64,000 nucleotides of DNA, taken from Acanthosepion lycidas. Taxonomy: Eukaryota; Mollusca; Cephalopoda; Sepiida; Sepiidae. Shown piece after piece: positions 1-11,172 of the stretch (positions are counted from its first letter, which is position 1; each line of letters begins with the position of its first letter). The position numbers and the translations under genes were made by a program. The notes beneath the pieces are model-generated. The model was not told the origin of the DNA, ran no database searches, and saw nothing but the letters and a program-made list of their open reading frames with translations. The DNA is taken from positions 34,738,051 to 34,802,050 of the forward strand of contig OZ010580.1 in NCBI GenBank assembly GCA_963932145.1. The letters are read 5' to 3'.

Positions 1-142
1 TTAGTAAATCACTATAAATGCCTGGTTTTATTGGTCAATAAAGTTATGACTTTTTCACTGAATCAGATGCCAAAACTAGATATTTGTAATTGTGATCTTA
101 CTGCATTTACAACAAACCGTCGTAATTCAAGAATTAAAAGAT

Positions 143-148
<6 letters not shown>

Positions 149-240
<92 letters not shown>

Positions 241-246
241 CGCGTG
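149..246. repeat. (TA)n-(TG)n microsatellite
   Basis: About 75 bases of TA repeat run directly into a TG repeat and a short CG-rich end. The open frames across it encode only Tyr-Ile and Val-Cys runs and are not genes. The flanks on both sides, to about 1070, are unique AT-rich DNA in which I see nothing else except another microsatellite and a poly(A). Confidence 0.95.
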
Positions 247-498
247 CAGATATGTAGAAAAATAGGAAAGAACACGTTAGGTAAATAATCCGGAGTTCTT
301 TAGTATTTTTGGTTTTATTTTTAAACAGTGCTGCATACAGAAGTAGAGCTTAGATTATAATTTCGCTTGAGGATGAAACAGGGCTTGATACTTTAACTCA
401 ATTTAATTTTAACAATTATATTGAGGTTTTCGGCTCTCGTTTTTGAAACATGAGAACTCTTATGTAGCGAAGGAATCATATTTTTTTTTTAAATAATT

Positions 499-541
499 AT
501 AATATATATGTATATACATATGTATGTGTGTGTGTGTATTA

Positions 542-578
<37 letters not shown>
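499..578. repeat. TA/TG microsatellite with poly(T)
   Basis: A compound array of TATG, TG and TA repeats ends in about 15 T residues. Confidence 0.93.
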
Positions 579-1072
579 GTATGTGCGCTTACAGGTTTAG
601 GGCACAAAAGCTTGAGGAAAGTTTCACGTGACATTTTTTTAATTTTCGTTAGTCAGGCACTGTCTTAACGAATTTCAACATCTGTTTTTATTGAAAGCGT
701 TTATCAACTGACATCTGTTTATAGATGGAAGATTTCAAAAAACTAATAAAAAATTCTTGTTTAATAAATCGTACAAGATCAACTCCTAAATTAATATTCG
801 AAAACTAATCTGAACACAGTTCGTTTCTGATTTAAATTCATTTATATAAAACCATTGTTTCAAATATACTGTTGACATCACTATAGTGGCCAACCTTTTT
901 ATAAGACAATTTTCTTGTCAATTACTTCCGTTCTTAAATCTGACTTTGAGTTTTGCCGAACTATCTCGTGAAAGAAAAATTGAAAAAAAAAAAAAAAAAA
1001 AATCAAACAAAAATATAATTTAAGTATGGACATGGTCAATTTGTAAATTTTGACTGGTATTTACTTTCGAGT
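579..1072. other. AT-rich DNA, nothing recognised
   Basis: This is unique-looking AT-rich sequence with a 20-base poly(A) at 983-1002. I see no coding block, TIR or Pol III promoter box. The poly(A) might be an old retroposon tail, but no body is visible upstream of it. Confidence 0.5.
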
Positions 1073-1262
1073 GGATGTGCGGGGGTGTAATGGATAGCAG
1101 CTTAGAATTCGGAGAGTAGAGTTCGAATTTTAGTCTATTTATACGCATATACCCTTGGAAAAGTATAAATCTGTTTCTTCTTCCCCTAGTTATGGGTTGA
1201 ATAGCAGAACAGACGAGGCTCTCTAGCCGTAGTCGGTAATCGGTCTAAGAGAAAGACAAAAT
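1073..1262 (+). mobile_element. SINE-Arg copy (tRNA-like head)
   Basis: The head carries an A-box-like GGTGTAATGGATA followed about 45 bases later by a B-box-like GAGTTCGAATTTTAG, the spacing of a tRNA-derived Pol III promoter. The head resembles tRNA-Arg, whose D-arm reads CCTAATGGATAAGG. The body contains GGTTGAATAGCAGAACAGACGAG-type sequence that recurs at 43.3 kb. The 5S-like leader of other copies is absent, so this is either a 5'-truncated or a simpler subfamily member. Confidence 0.8.
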
Positions 1263-1549
1263 TTCAAAACCCTACGTGGTCCTGACGCTGCGATAACATT
1301 AAGCAAGATTTTGACCAAAGGGATTAAGAAAACAAACCAGGGTACTATTTCGCAACTATTGCATTTACTTTCATCTTACTTTAAATTTTTCAATCGACAG
1401 CAACGAGTAGGCAGTGTATCTTATAACAATCGTTCTTTCTTTTTTTTTTTTTTTTTTAGTTTACTTTATGATATAAATAACGAAAGGCCGGAGAAACCCA
1501 GTATCATAATTTGAAGAAAAAGAACATTGAACTCTTATGTAATATCGAT

Positions 1550-1930
1550 CCTCTCATGTAGAACTGAGTACTGGGCAATCTCCTCAAAGATGAAGATTGA
1601 GGCAACATAAATGTGGTTCTACAGAAGGATGCTGAGAACACTTGAGCAACGAAACTGGAAACAAAAAAAGGGGGGTTATACACAGCATCAGAAAGAGACG
1701 GTGGAAAAAATGAGGAAACTGGGCTTGAAAAATTTTACACTCGCTAGACATATTGAAGGCAATAGAGACAAAGAACAGTAGGGGATAACCTACCTAACAG
1801 GCTTGTGTAAATGGTTGAAAGAACAAGGGTTAGGAGTTATAGAAAAAAAAGCTAAACTATAGTGAGAACTACAAAGGAGAGAAAATTGTGGAGAGCCATG
1901 ATCCCCACGAAGACGTAAGACATAAATAAC
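1550..1930 (+). pseudogene. LINE-B 3' fragment (RT C-terminus relic)
   Basis: A decayed coding stretch for the C-terminal part of a non-LTR retrotransposon polyprotein. Recognisable pieces are a YWAISSKMK-like segment, MWFYRRMLR, and a later block of the FLGHIMRKEGLENL type, all with stops and frameshifts. The same block occurs at 30.9, 41.1, 49.1 and 55 kb, which is why I treat it as one dispersed family. It lacks the catalytic RT core and has no function of its own. The clade is not resolved from sequence alone. Confidence 0.8.
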
Positions 1931-2483
1931 TGAAGATCGGGGAATATGTTAAAGCAGAAACATACAAAGTTAATCATTATTTATTTATCATTGACCACCT
2001 TATTAAAAGCTAAAAGGCCAGTAAAATAAAGATGAAAGTAAATACTAATAAAAAATTAATAATAACCGTTGACAATGTTTCTTCTAATAAACGATAATAT
2101 TGCTTAGTTTTTTTTTAAAGCGTGATTCGCCTTGTACAAAGGGGTTAATCTCTCCTCAGTTAGAATGTTGGCGTAACACAATATTCCTATCCATATTTCT
2201 CTCATTTCTATCGTATTAAGATAAGCTTATAAAATCTTAATAAATCTCATAAGATACACTAATTGTATCTTCCTGATTTTACAAGTTTAGACGAAAAACG
2301 AAGAGGAAAAAGAATAGCCATTTTTCATCTTCGTCTGAAATCTTAAGTTATTTTCTCTGTTAACATTTGTGGGTATAGTGGATTTTATAAGTATTTGACT
2401 ACCGCTGAAGAGAATGTATACCCAATTCAGGTTTCTTTGTTTTTTACTAAGTTTACATTAGTTTGTCACAAAGCTATGAATAT
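1931..2483. other. AT-rich DNA, nothing recognised
   Basis: Unique AT-rich sequence between the LINE-B fragment and a tRNA-like SINE head. It may include the tail of that minus-strand SINE near 2400-2483, but I cannot delimit it. Confidence 0.4.
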
Positions 2484-2555
2484 TGGGAACCCAGGATCGA
2501 ACTCACTAGTAGTGTTCTACAAGACTGGATCGTTAACCATTGCATCAAGGTATCG
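2484..2555 (-). mobile_element. tRNA-like SINE head
   Basis: On the minus strand a D-arm-like TTGATGCAATGGTTAACG (2531-2548) is followed by GAGTTCGATCCTGG (2491-2504), matching A and B boxes at tRNA spacing. The acceptor arm and a clean cloverleaf are not evident, so it is a SINE head rather than a working tRNA gene. I see no second copy of its body in this window. Confidence 0.6.
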
Positions 2556-2975
2556 ATTTAGTTTTCCGTTGTAGCGAAAGTTGGATAAATTCGATCATAC
2601 TCTAGAATTCTATGCTTTAACCATGATAATGATAAAAAGTCTTCCTGATGTGAAAATTTCGGCAGTGTCTCCAACAATATTCTGAACATTCGACTTAATC
2701 ATCAATCTAATAATAGTCATTAGCTTTTCTTTTTTTTTTGAACTGATGCTGAAAAGGAGAAATTTTTGATCGGTGGGAATATCTTCGTATCCATGACAAC
2801 GCTCTTTATCAAAAACAGATTACGAAGCAAGAGAAAACGCCTGAATAATGGAGAGAATAAAGATCAGCGTAGGGTTTCAGTTTTTGTTGCGTAAACCCAG
2901 AGATAGCAGGGTACCAAAATAGTAAGTAACCGTCGCAGTGGAACCGACAAACATAGATACAAAAGAAAGAAAATA

Positions 2976-3258
2976 AAGAGAGAGAGAGAAAGTGAAAGAG
3001 TGAAAGTGAAAGAGAAAGAGTGAAAGTGAAAGAGTGAAAGAGAAAGAGTGAAAGAGAAAGAGTGAAAGAGAAAGAGTGAAAGTGAAAGAGAGAGAGAGAG
3101 TGAAAGTGAAAGAGAGAGAGAGAGAGAGAGTGAAAGTGAAAGAGAGAGAGAGAGTGAAAGTGAAAGAGAGAGAGAGAGTGAAAGTGAAAGAGAGAGAGAG
3201 AGAGAGTGAAAGTGTGAGTGAAAGAGAGAGAGTGAGTGAAAGAGAGAGAGAGAGAGAC

Positions 3259-3291
<33 letters not shown>

Positions 3292-3292
3292 A
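2976..3292. repeat. GA / GAAAGTGAAAGA minisatellite
   Basis: Over 300 bases of (GA)n alternating with GTGAAAGTGAAAGA blocks. Because the unit lacks stop codons in several frames, it yields long Ser-Leu, Phe-His and Lys-Glu-Arg open frames on both strands. These are artefacts of the repeat. Confidence 0.95.
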
Positions 3293-5433
3293 AATAGAAA
3301 AAAACAAAACAAAAGAAAGAACGCGGATAGACAAGCCTAATGTTATGTTTAATCCGACCCCAGAGTAGCCAAACGTTCAACAGGCTTCAACAGTAGAGTA
3401 AATATACATCCAGGATTTAAAAAAAAAATACCTGTTCGACTCTTAAAATACAACATTTCTTCCGAATACAAAACAGTTATAATATGTGCAGGAATATATC
3501 AGTCTCACAAGAAGATCTATATTGATTATATTATAAATTAAAGGTTCACCCCCAACTCCATTTTGAAATCGACCAAAATACAATTGTCTTAAAACCGCAC
3601 AGATGAGCCACATCGTGTGTTACAAAGTTGACGACTTTCAATTCCTTAAATAATGAGCCAAAGTTTCATTTCAGAGATTAGATAGCGGAGTCAAATGTCT
3701 TTGGACAAGATTTTACCGTCGGTTGGTTTTCATTCCGACCACTTGAGAGTCGAAAGAGAATATTACAGATTTTTTTTTACCGAGCTTGGCTTTTTTTGAT
3801 TTAAGTCGTCATAGAAGAATAGCAGGCTTATCTCGTAGAAGCTTACTACTGTAGCGAGTTTTGCATTCCCTACATGCCCTAAACTTTTCGCATTATGTCA
3901 GACTAGGCTCAGTTTAGTAAATGACTCTACGCATAATACGGCGTACATAAACAGACAGCTACGACCAGCTTGCCGTAGAGCAGAAGCTAGCAAACTAATC
4001 TTCCAGATCATTACTATGATACTGAGATCAATCCTTAACGAGGGCATTTGACTGATGGCATTTTTTTCGTGTCTGGGTTGAGTAAAGAAGAACGTCTAGT
4101 CAACTACCTCATTTCGTGAAACCATTCAAATCAGTCTGTTTTTTTTGTTTTTTTCTTTATACCTCTTTTCCCCATCGCAAATTTTGTTAGCAGCCGTCTT
4201 GGCCTTAGATTGATCTTGTCTGGCATCCAGTACGAAGAAGTACAAATAATTTGAACATTAAAACAAACTATTTACTATAACCTCTAGTTAAGTGTCGGCA
4301 ACAAAGCTCTCTCCAGGGGGTGACCTTAGGTTTAGAGCGGGCTCCCAATATCATTACCAATAACCCGAGACGCCCTAGCAGTATCACCAGATTAGATTTT
4401 TTTACCGAAATATTGAACGAATGCCAGGTTCAAGCAGATGCTGTCCATGCTTCAATCTTGAGGCCTATATCCTTTGAGATGAACTAGACATATATTAAGT
4501 CGGAAGTAGGAATGACACCCTGGCCAGTGACTACAGCAGACTAGTAGATAGCCGTAAAGCCATTAGTTCTGTCCAATCATTCGAAACAGAAAAAGAAAGT
4601 AAGACTCAATCTATTCACTATTAATGCAGAAAAAGGGCAATTACCAATCAAGAAGAGGAATAAAATCGAAGAAGTAATTTGTAGAATTAACGAAAAAGGA
4701 AAACGAAAGAATTGGTTAATAACTAGAAATATGAACTTTACTTTCAGTGCCCTTCTGAGAAAATGTTTAATCAATGGCGATGAGTAAACACGGAGTTCCA
4801 TGTTCAACCTCTACCGACTGGTAAACGTGCCGTCGATACAGCCAGAACGTTGTAAGTCGCGAAAAAAAAAAAAAAAGGTCCTGACTGGATCATGAAGGTA
4901 CACTCGCTGTTTAGCTATTTAGATATTTTAGCAAAAAAAAAAAAAAAAAATAAAATTACTTCGAAGCGAAATTAAATTTAACATGCAAGAAAGCTTGCTC
5001 ACGAACAGTGACAAGACGAGACGAGTGCATCACCCACGCCCCAGCGATCAACATAGACAGTTTTCTCGTCTCCCAAATGGACCCGAACTATCCTCTTCGC
5101 CTCTATCACTTGTTTAGCAAGTGCGAGAATGACTAATGTCTCGTTTGTTCTGACCGAAGACTATACATTCAACATGCTCCTACCAGTCAGAAACACAAGG
5201 CAAAAATCTCACAACACCTGTCTTCTCATAGTCTTGAATTAAAAAAAAAAAAGAGATATTTAAAAAAGAACGTTAAAAAATAAAATAATTAACATTTCCT
5301 ACCTCAATATAACACCATAAGTAAAAAAGGCCTTTTCTTTATCGAAAGAATATACAACCGCCGTTCCGGTCTCAGGGAGACTGGTAGTTACCTAGTTTGC
5401 AGACATAAATTGCTAGAGCAATAAAAAAAATCA
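3293..5433. other. Unique DNA, nothing recognised
   Basis: More than 2 kb of mixed sequence with poly(A) runs near 4861 and 4934. A 76-codon minus-strand frame at 4577-4807 is a hydrophobic by-product of A-rich sequence and has no recognisable motif. Some stretches (3560-4060 and 4280-4570) are GC-balanced and could be decayed repeats, but I cannot match them to anything else in the window. Confidence 0.4.
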
Positions 5434-5814
5434 TTACATTATTTACATTATTCGGACTATTGTCCGCATCATATTTATTACAACGTTTCGACCGTTGTAC
5501 GCCCCGGCCTTCTTCAGGTGGTTGGAATTTTGAACTGAACCTTTTATTTCGGTTACTAGGGTAGATTGTTCTAATTCCACATGCCATGTTTTAATGGATG
5601 TCAGTTATCAGTTATCTCCTGTTAATTCCCCTCTGAAAATTCTCCACTGCCTTAACCGAGTATTAAACTCACTCTTTGGGTCCTGTCACTGGATCTAACT
5701 AACGCCTTATCCACTGTGCCATGTGTTTTAAATATGTCGACAAAATTGAGGACAATAGTCCGAATAATGTAAATAGTGTACATAATATCTCATCTCAGAA
5801 ATATAGACAGATAC
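5434..5814 (-). mobile_element. SINE-T copy with terminal inverted repeats
   Basis: On the minus strand the element opens with an inverted copy of its own 3' tail (right side, about 5735-5814). An A-box-like TGGCACAGTGGATAAGGCG (rc 5703-5721) and a B-box-like GAGTTTAATACTCGG (rc 5658-5674) follow, then a body with GAAGAAGGCCGGGGCG and the tail ending in ATAATGTAAATAATG (rc near 5437-5451). The tail and its inverted copy form long TIRs. The same junction between left TIR and tRNA-like head is seen in the 19.7 kb copy, so the arrangement is inherited rather than accidental. Confidence 0.75.
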
Positions 5815-6107
5815 CAAAAATCATTGTCCACCACTGAAAAAAATAGATTTGTTAATCTCTGCAGGAAAAAAATAATCAATAAATGCCAGTCTGGTGCCTG
5901 GCCAGCCAGCCGACCGACAAGTCTGCCATCAGTGTTTGTTTTGAGAGGACAGTACATAAATGCACCGATCCGTGTTCGATTTCAACCATAGTATTAAAAT
6001 TTCACTCATGACCTAAAACAGCCAAAAAACAAAATGAACACAGTTAACTAACTCCTCCGACCGGAAGAATTCTAAAACATACAAGCTTGATATTTGAACA
6101 AAAGCGA

Positions 6108-6529
6108 CTAAGTCTTGCGAGAGTTCCATATCAATACCAACGCCGATTCTATCCGGTCTTGCAGTCTCTTATTTCCTCTTTTCTGCTCATGACAACACGA
6201 GTCTAGACAGGTATATTGAGACTGAATTGGCGACAAATCCTCAACATCCGATCTCAGCCGGAAATACATTGTCCGTCCAAGCTTACACATACACAAATCA
6301 TAGTAATTCTTCAGCTTTCATTCATGCGCCCAGCTACTTCAATATTCACTTTTTGGGATTTAACTGACGATATTACAATGTCAGGACTCTGGATAGTTAA
6401 TGATATTTCAGGTGGAAATACGGAACTGTGTTCTAGGTCACCGACGACGGACGAGTCACCATACACGGTTGGTTTACATTTCTTCACAGATATTCTACTC
6501 TTATTACCTATTTTTACGACGTTTATCAT
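6108..6529 (-). pseudogene. Possible decayed coding segment, unrecognised
   Basis: Two minus-strand frames of about 60-70 codons follow each other with a frame change near 6311-6320. Unlike most frames here they are not low-complexity. The first contains PPEISLTIQSPDIVISSVKS and the second GRTMYFRLRSDVEDLSP. The style vaguely recalls an extracellular beta-sandwich domain, but I cannot name a family, and no clear splice sites bound them. It could be a chance pair of frames. Confidence 0.2.
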
Positions 6530-6730
6530 AATTTAAGTAAGAAATCGAACTTTGTCAGTTTCAAACCTTAGCTTTAACAGGACCTCTACGTGTATTCCCA
6601 TACTCGCAACTGAAAAGAATAACTTTAAAGCTAGAGACTTTCACACATGCATTGTATTGGTTGAAGCTTACCGGTCGCCATGATTTCAGGTCAAATGACG
6701 TTGACAATATATCATATACAGTAGCTACCT

Positions 6731-6826
6731 CCCCCTAAAAAAACCAAAAAAACCAAAAAAAAACCCCAAAAAAAACAAAAAACAAAAACAAAAAAAAAAC
6801 AAAAACAAAACAAAAAAACAAAAACG
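6731..6826. repeat. A-rich (CA5-9)n low-complexity tract
   Basis: About 95 bases of A runs interrupted by single or double C residues. It is probably a diverged retroposon tail or simple repeat. No body is identifiable upstream. Confidence 0.85.
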
Positions 6827-7663
6827 ATACCTAAGGTTTAAAATGAATTTAAAAAAATGAAAAATCTTTCTTGAAGCTTTTATTTCAGTTTTAATTTCAA
6901 GCTAATAGATTAAATTTAATATATTCAGTAAGCAAAATACTTTGCTGTATTTTTTAAAACTGATTAAAATTGACTGGAAAGGGATTTTCTTATTCAGACG
7001 TCTTTCATCACAATGTAATTCTCTTTATTAAAAATATTCCAAAAAATAAAATAGACATTTCTGAAACTTTATTTGAGGAACATTAGCTGATTTAAAGTTT
7101 AATTAATCTGATTTTAAACAAATATTATTTACTTTAAGTTTAAAATATCGCAGAAATGCGTTTTTTTAACCAGGCAGTAGTGTGTTTACGTGTATGACGA
7201 GATGATGATACATGTAATGTTGTTACACGGAGAATTTATTTGTAAAACGTTGAAGAAATGACACGAGCGCATTGTTATTTTAATTTTCAAATACTCAGTG
7301 AAATTATAAATTTGGGAAAATATTCACCATAATCTAATGTTTTATTGAATTTTAGAAATTTTGGCTTTAAATTTTCTATAGTCATTGATCTTATTTTCAG
7401 ATAAAGACGTGTATGGTCGCCCATACTTACAAAAATCGTCACGTTTATACACGAATAAAAATAATTTACAATTATTTTAATATTGGTGTTTGATTATTTC
7501 TATTAAGATTTTCCATTTATGATTAGTAAATGTAGTTTTCACTTACTAAAAATATCATAAAAATCGTTGAAATTAAAACAGATTTTTAAAAGATTTAAAA
7601 CTTAATTAATTTTTTCTAATTAAAATTATAAAATAAAAATTCATTACCCCCCACCAAAAAAAA
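6827..7663. other. Very AT-rich DNA, nothing recognised
   Basis: Extremely AT-rich sequence with many short TTTAAA-type words and no coding frame above 60 codons. A poly(A) with a C-rich lead (7648-7673) abuts the TIR element to the right. Confidence 0.5.
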
Positions 7664-8494
7664 AAAAAAAAAAGATATGTCTCATTGAATAATTTAGACA
7701 AGTTTTGTCTATTTATTTTTAATAGGACCCTCTCGTAATTACGGACAAATTTCTTATCCTTATTAAGGGAAGAAAGAAAATTACCATGTTAATTATGAAT
7801 ACTGTACAAATGTTATAAAATGTTTAAAGTAGATAGTTTAAAACATCTAGGTTTTAACTAATAGTTTTAAATAGTTTTTTATATTTGGACATTTCAATAA
7901 ATTAGTTACCTCCCTTGTATGTACATGATAAAATTTTAAAATTGTACATTACATAAACTTAGCGTTTTTCACTTCACACGTAAAAATTAAATTTTCAGAT
8001 GAACACAGCAATTTTTTGTCTTAGAAAAAGCAAGACCCTGATGACGACATTGTGCTATTGTCGAAAGTACTCAGAATAAAATGAATATACATCAACATAG
8101 TAATTTTCTTTCTTCCTTTAATAAGTGTTGAAACTTGACTAATGCATGGAATAATAATGCAACACAAAATGTACTTAGAACAAAATGTATTGAAACAAGA
8201 AAGTGTACACAATATTTACATATAGTCTTTTGTATATTCCTGGGAAGACCGTTCCTGGAATGTGTGTTGACTGAGTCGCAGTCGGGCAGAGTCTCTGGTT
8301 CAATCTCTTGATTCCTATCCTCTCTTCCCGGTACCAACCATATTTATATGGTCGGTACTCCACTATGCAAATTAGGTGGATCCTACTACAACAATAAGAA
8401 TACTAAGAAACTTGTCCTTAATTCCGAGAGGATACTATTAAAAATAAGTAGACAAAATTTGTCTAAATTAATTAATGAGACATCTTTTTTTATA
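7664..8494. mobile_element. TIR element, about 0.83 kb, non-coding
   Basis: Left end 7666-7762 and right end 8388-8494 are inverted copies of each other. Both contain GACAAGTTTTGTCTATTTATTTTTAATAG-like sequence and a CTCTCGTAATTACGGACAA-like block, giving roughly 90-base TIRs with several mismatches. A second, inner inverted pair lies at 7769-7790 and 8093-8117. No transposase frame is present. A related end occurs near 56.43-56.56 kb. A B-box-like TCTGGTTCAATCTC (about 8298-8311) and a hammerhead-like half-motif (8037-8063) lie inside. Target duplication is not clear, and the superfamily is unknown. Confidence 0.6.
8037..8063 (+). other. CUGAUGA-hairpin-GAAA motif
   Basis: CTGATGA is followed by a GACA...TGTC stem-loop and GAAA, resembling the catalytic core of a hammerhead ribozyme around stem II. 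One unpaired C sits next to CTGATGA, and I cannot find pairing partners for stems I and III. It is a motif, not a demonstrated ribozyme. Confidence 0.3.
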
Positions 8495-9194
8495 TGCGTA
8501 TGTGTAAAATTTAAGCTGTAACTACAAATATATCTGTAAAAGGACAATATAAATAAAGACAAAATGAATAAAGACAAAAGTTGATTTGATTGTCCATTAG
8601 AGGACGGAACTCATCGGCTAAGATAAGTTTTTCTTTTGTCTTTATTCATATATGATGCATTGAATGTAGCTATGGTTTGATAACACATCATTCCACAGAT
8701 TCAAAAATATACATCACAAATATGGCTTTTGAGGGACTTACACTGTGAGAATCTCTGTTCTAAATATACATATATACCTCTTGTGATGTAGTGCTTGTGA
8801 TTTAAGGTTTTTAAATGCGTGTTATTCTTACACAGGACCCAATCCTCTTCTGAAAAACAATAGAGAAACTAGTTTATTATTGCATGCTATCAAACACGAA
8901 AATTTTATATCAGACTGATTTCTCATAGATGGTTAGTTCAGAGACTCTCACCGATTATGGGGTCAGCAAGGAGAAGGTGGTGTCATGTTCTAGGATAGGA
9001 TTAGGGAGGCAAGGTTGATGTCATGACCTGGAAATATCCATAGTCACCGATGTCATAAGATTTCAAAGTTCAACAGTCAGCGAAGAATTTAATTATAATT
9101 GTGTTTTAGGAGGCAAAATGTGTGTTATTCATGGATGTCATACAACACGGTCAGATAGTTAATGCAGTCCGATACAAGTAAATACTAAACTGAT
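8495..9194. other. Unique DNA, nothing recognised
   Basis: Mixed AT-rich sequence with no coding or repeat structure that I can support. Confidence 0.45.
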
Positions 9195-9425
9195 TAAAGA
9201 AAGATGTTTATTAAAAGGGAGCATGAGATTTGCATAAGGGGCTGTGTCATCCTGGTGCATGACAACGGTGCCCCACAAACGGCACAACCGAATAGCATGT
9301 GTAATATGGTGAAGTTCACTGCGTTGTCCTTCAGATTCTCATCTGTTTGGGATCCTCAAGCAACACTTATACAGAAACTAGATCCACGCAGAGAATGTTT
9401 TTGTAGCCGAAGTCAATGTTGGCTC
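9195..9425 (+). pseudogene. Mariner-type transposase relic
   Basis: One frame gives VILVHDNGAPQTAQ, a decayed form of the mariner HDNA-P block that holds a catalytic Asp. After a frameshift another frame gives SDSHLFGILKQHL, matching the family's D-x-HLFG-LK-HL block near the third catalytic position. Only this C-terminal part is present, and I see no flanking TIRs. It is an inactive fragment of a Tc1/mariner DNA transposon. Confidence 0.65.
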
Positions 9426-9430
9426 TAGTC

Positions 9431-10195
9431 TTTTGAGGACACGTCTTTTGAGGAGAGTATTAGTGCAATCGTCTACCATCTCCATGGCGATTACGTGAAA
9501 AAGTGGCATAGTAATGATAGTAGCATAAGTTGAATGCTTTATTCGTATACTAATGAACATGAATTAGTTAATTTCGGTATTCCTCGTATATTGATTGTTT
9601 TGAAGTGAGAAGTCAACGAACCATTCTTGACCATAAGAAATACGGACAACTAGTGATGATAGTAAAGGCAGAACTAATCATGGCAGACATCAACTGGATA
9701 ATCGCCCAATTCGAGATAATTCTTCCATTTAAAACGGAACTCTTTTGTTAATTTGTACACATCTGCCAACGAGTAGTGCCAAAGGTTGTATTTCAATCAC
9801 ACTGCGTTTCTTCTTTCAGTGAGCCGAACGGGTTTCGAATCTCACTTGAAAAGTTAAAAGAATTCAGTATTTTTTTTTAGGCTTCCGACTTAATCAGGGT
9901 CCTTTTTAACAAACGTTTATTCAGGAAAGAAATTTTGTTTACTACAGGATAGTAAACAGTAACTTTTCATAAAAGTGAACAGATGCTTGCAAGAAATAAA
10001 AGAAGGTATATTTGTTCATGCTGAGAAAACTATATATAAGTGAGTCAACACATTGTTTCAACTGTGTGTCAGACCATCGCCACTGGGTGTTGATTTCAGT
10101 GTCCAATTTTATACATACGCTGTATCTCTGCTATTGAGTACTTTAACCCATAAATATAGTATAGCTCAAAACTATATTTTATCTGGAACACACAC
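9431..10195. other. Unique DNA, nothing recognised
   Basis: AT-rich sequence. GGGTTTCGAATCTCAC near 9830 looks like a B box but has no partner A box at the right distance, so I do not call a SINE. Confidence 0.4.
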
Positions 10196-10211
10196 ACGTT
10201 TATATACATAC

Positions 10212-10264
<53 letters not shown>

Positions 10265-10404
10265 AATATATATATATAATATAAATATATATAATATATA
10301 TAATATAAATATATATAATATATATAATATAAATATATATAATATAAATAATATAAATATATATATATATAATATATATAATATATATAATATAAATATA
10401 TATA

Positions 10405-10432
<28 letters not shown>
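10196..10432. repeat. Compound (TA)n/TAATA array
   Basis: About 235 bases of TA repeats with TATAATATAAATATA higher-order units, flanked by a short CA run on the left and TG on the right. Confidence 0.95.
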
Positions 10433-10435
<3 letters not shown>

Positions 10436-11115
10436 GAATAATGTAGATATATTATGTATATTTATTTTTTTTAATCCTGTCTAATTTCACGAATCTATTT
10501 CTTAGTACTGTTACAGAAATGACTAAGAAAGACGCCATAGTTTTTGTAATTTATCCTATTTTCCCAAGTACTTTCAATCTCATCCAAGATCATCTTCAGG
10601 TAGGAATTGCTAAGACAAAAATTATTGAAATTGATAGTTGTGATTTTTTTGTAGACACGCGTGAAGCGCGCTCCGTTATAGCTAATTTACGTTAAGAATA
10701 TGCAAGGAAAGTTTTTTTTTTTTTTTATTGTTAATGTTTTAAAAATAATTTGCAATTCTTTCAAAAAAATTAAAAAATGTTTTGTTACAATTGCTTTTAT
10801 AGACATTTTAAAACATTATTTGTATACTTATACTTAATGGCTGGATTATTCAGCCAAACATGCTTGAATGAAGATATCCTGACTAAATGTATATATTATA
10901 TATATACATTAAATGTTGAATGAATTTATCTCATTAACCGACTCCAGGGAGTTACGCTAGATCGGTCGTCATGGTTAAATACTTTCTCTCTCTCATTGCT
11001 GATACCATCTGACGAGTGGATGGAGTGATACCTGGAGAGTCCGTCTACGAAACTCTGGAGTCAGAATGTTAGAGGTAACATGAATCAGCTAAGTGACAAA
11101 ACTTTTACTTGTATT

Positions 11116-11118
<3 letters not shown>
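10433..11118. other. AT-rich DNA with a Helitron-like 3' end
   Basis: Mostly unique AT-rich sequence. At about 10655-10684 a CGCG-TGAAG-CGCG hairpin is followed some 11 bases later by CTAAT, which fits the CTRR-T rule for Helitron 3' ends. The matching 5' end was not found, so no element is called. Confidence 0.35.

Positions 11119-11170
<52 letters not shown>
11119..11170. repeat. (TA)n microsatellite
   Basis: About 52 bases of TA directly abutting the presumed left end of a mariner-type element. TA is the target of that superfamily. Confidence 0.95.

Positions 11171-11172
<2 letters not shown>

Noticed and set aside
2809..3380. Three overlapping minus-strand frames of over 150 codons
   Set aside because: They are three frames of one GA/GAAAGT repeat, giving Ser-Leu or Phe-His runs.
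4577..4807. 76-codon hydrophobic minus-strand frame
   Set aside because: Antisense of A-rich sequence, with no motif or splice context.
10655..10684. Helitron 3' end (hairpin plus CTAAT)
   Set aside because: The stem is only four base pairs, and no matching 5' TC end with the typical start was found upstream.
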